The notes below the pieces were generated by a model. The model saw only the letters and a list, made by a program, of their open reading frames with translations. It was not told the DNA's origin and ran no database searches. A program made the translations under genes and the position numbers. A stretch of DNA of 64,000 bases from Acestrorhynchus altus (lineage: Eukaryota; Chordata; Actinopteri; Characiformes; Acestrorhynchidae), in assembly GCA_034509495.1 (NCBI GenBank), contig CM067506.1:20133392-20197391 (forward strand), read 5' to 3'. Below, in pieces: positions 61,871 to 64,000 of the stretch. How positions within the stretch are numbered: position 1 is the first letter of the stretch; every line of letters begins with the position of its first letter.

Positions 61871-64000
61871 AGCACAATGAAACATCACACATGAAAGTCA
61901 CACATTTTCATCTGTGAAAGCATGTCATCCATGCAAGCATGGTGCTAAACATGTACTGTTGCTGCTGCTGTATTCCTCCTCTTCTGAAAAATGTATTTCC
62001 ACTCTCAGGCCTGCCAGGAGACAGGATTTATCCTCTTAGCCCACCCTGCTGATTTAGTTTGATTTCCAAAAAAGAGGACAGAATCTACAGTTGGCTTTTG
62101 AAATTAAACAACATTACATTAATGTAATCTATTTTAAGCAATCTTAATAGCATGTTTTCAAGTGGCTTATTTGCATATTGCATTGTATGTGAGGTCCCTC
62201 ATCACCAAGGAAGACAAAGGTATAGCTCATCTTCAACTCTTAATCATGAAGGAAATAGGCCAGACAAAGACTAATGGTGCTGATAACATTCAGTAATTAG
62301 TTAATCTTTTTGTGAGCTATTTCATCCTTAATGCTGCTGTCCATTTGAATACAATTAGACAGAAATGGCCAATTAAAATCTATTATAATAATGTGGTGAG
62401 TTTTTTTTTTTTTTTTTGTCCACTTGAACTAGCGCCAGGGAAAATGCAGGAAAAGGCCTTGCTCTTTATCAGCAGTAAAATTGCCTGCTGTGCCCTTTAT
62501 TTTAAGCAGGCAGCAGCATTTGCAAATCACAGATATTGGTTTAAAAGTTGGACAGGGCATGGCAGTTACAGGGAGCAGTGCATCAAGGTGTACACCGGAG
62601 TCAGCATGGCCAGACTGTGTGACTGGCAGCATTATTGTAGTGAACGCTTGCCGTTCTGGTGCCATAAATCATCAGGCCAATAGACTCGCTCTAATTAGGG
62701 AAGAATCTCCTCTGTCTGCTCTCAGGAAAAAAAAAACCCTAAACATTTCCTTTGTTTTGCTTCAGGGCTGTTGAAAAATGAATTTTATTCTGCACAAAGC
62801 ATTTTGTTTGAAAGAGACTGACTCCACAGAAAACACCCTAACCTCTGGTGTGTGCAACATGCATGGAAGTGTGTATTCAGTGTTAAGGGTAGTCAACTCA
62901 AGTGACAAAACATGTCTTATAAGTACAGAAACTATGGCTTGATACTATGTAATTTGCCATAGAAAAAATTGTGAAACATTCATTTCAGTTTTCTGTTCTA
63001 CATGTCTACATTAATAAACTTGATTAAATTCAACTAAAAATCAAATATGAACTTGGCTAAGAAGGTTATCCACTATGCTTTACCAACGTATGTTTGCCAT
63101 TTATAAAAACTGGAAAATGTTCACAGGTTAAAAAAATACATTAGAATATAGTTCAGAATTGAATGTACAAGGTTTTCAAAAATTAGCTTATTATATTAAA
63201 GACTTTTATATGACTATTATATGACTATTATATATATGAACTGGCCTACCAAAGAACTTCTGCTCTTATGACAATTCATTATTGTAGTGTTATATTGTGC
63301 AATTTTCATTTGTCCCAGTTGTTCAAGAAAATGTATGCTGTGTACAAAATTTGGAATTTTCAGCTGAACTGCAATAGCAGACATACAATTGTTAACTCAT
63401 ATTATGTTTAATATAATACAGCCCCAGTTAACCAAGGTAAACCAATGCATGGTCTGAATCCTGTTTCCAAGGCATTGCATCAATAAAAGTATTGTAAAAT
63501 TGTAACAATTTGAACAGTTTTTTAATTATTACAATTGTTTTATTAGACAATTACAGAATTCCACCACTGTGTTATTACATCAATATGTTTGTTTTTCTGA
63601 CAGAATGTAGATGAGACATGTAATGTTTCAACATCACAATGAAATGCAAATTTCATGTTTCTTGAAGCAACTATATTGAAAAGTTAAGAATTGGTTTGAG
63701 GTGGTTTAGCCTCATTTAGATTAACTGGTTGATAAGTGATGTATTTTTGTGTTCTGAAAGAAATGGGAATCTGATTATTCATGAGTTTGTGACTTTTCTT
63801 TGATTTATTTCTTGGATAGTTGACCTAAAGTAACAGCTGTACAGCAGAGCTGTTTCATGAATCTTCTAGTTCCCTTCAATAATTCAGCTCCGCACCAAAA
63901 CACTGATAGTAGGGCAGGCAGTGAGAAGACAAGTGATCTAAATTTGATTGGTCACAAAGTTGCTTGCCATTTGGCAGCCAGAATTCTCAATGCTTGTATA
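61871..64000. other. Intergenic; candidate regulatory DNA
   Basis: No gene or transposon recognised. 61930-62780 is unusually even in composition for this region, with several homeodomain-type TAATTA/ATTAG words. A T-run lies at 62401-62417. Confidence 0.4.

Noticed and set aside
62312..62774. Overlapping ORFs of 97-123 codons as coding exons
   Set aside because: They carry no recognisable domain, overlap on both strands and include a poly-F tract from a T-run; non-coding is more likely.

Overview
This is nuclear DNA from a ray-finned fish, most likely an otophysan teleost (characin, catfish or relative). The evidence is AT-rich sequence, vertebrate intron-exon structure, teleost-type genes, and many Tc1/mariner, Rex/L2-type LINE and tRNA-SINE relics. 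The order-level placement is an inference from repeat types; no species can be named.

Genes occupy roughly the first half. (1) 398-2490, +: last three coding exons of prkg2 (cGMP-dependent protein kinase II). (2) 9517-17540, -: complete zdhhc16 (DHHC palmitoyltransferase), 10 coding exons encoding 384 aa plus an upstream non-coding exon. (3) 18250-20136, +: mettl18 (histidine protein methyltransferase), two exons, 333 aa, head-to-head with zdhhc16. (4) 21218-23126, -: pgam1 (phosphoglycerate mutase), four exons, 254 aa, tail-to-tail with mettl18; its last intron has a GC rather than GT donor. (5) 31019-31507, +: marveld1, single coding exon, 162 aa. ZDHHC16, PGAM1 and MARVELD1 lie together on human 10q24, so this is part of that conserved block. 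As I recall the human map, METTL18 and PRKG2 lie on other chromosomes, so they are neighbours here by fish-specific arrangement. The genes act separately (signalling, lipid modification, ribosomal protein methylation, glycolysis, membrane organisation); the link is synteny, not a pathway.

The rest is repeat-rich. It holds Tc1/mariner remnants with visible inverted repeats (3222-4414, 5330-5945, 7905-8670, 12231-13125, 34040-35330, 40735-40940, 50100-50650, 60720-61320), LINE fragments (6060-7500, 24000-25665, 28890-29690, 46850-47482, 52446-53340, 56480-56700, 57725-57990, 59840-61870), a decayed Ty3/Gypsy pol (53640-55350), several tRNA-like SINEs and microsatellites. Three nested insertions are readable.

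From about 32.05 kb to the end I find no host gene. Several compositionally even stretches there could be conserved non-coding DNA, but that cannot be decided from one sequence. I found no CRISPR array, rRNA, functional tRNA gene or novel gene system. The points most worth a second look are the GC-AG intron in pgam1, the 29-nt exon carrying the DHHC catalytic motif, matching ZNF143-like motifs in two facing promoters, and the nested or tandem repeat structures near 34-41 kb and 60 kb.
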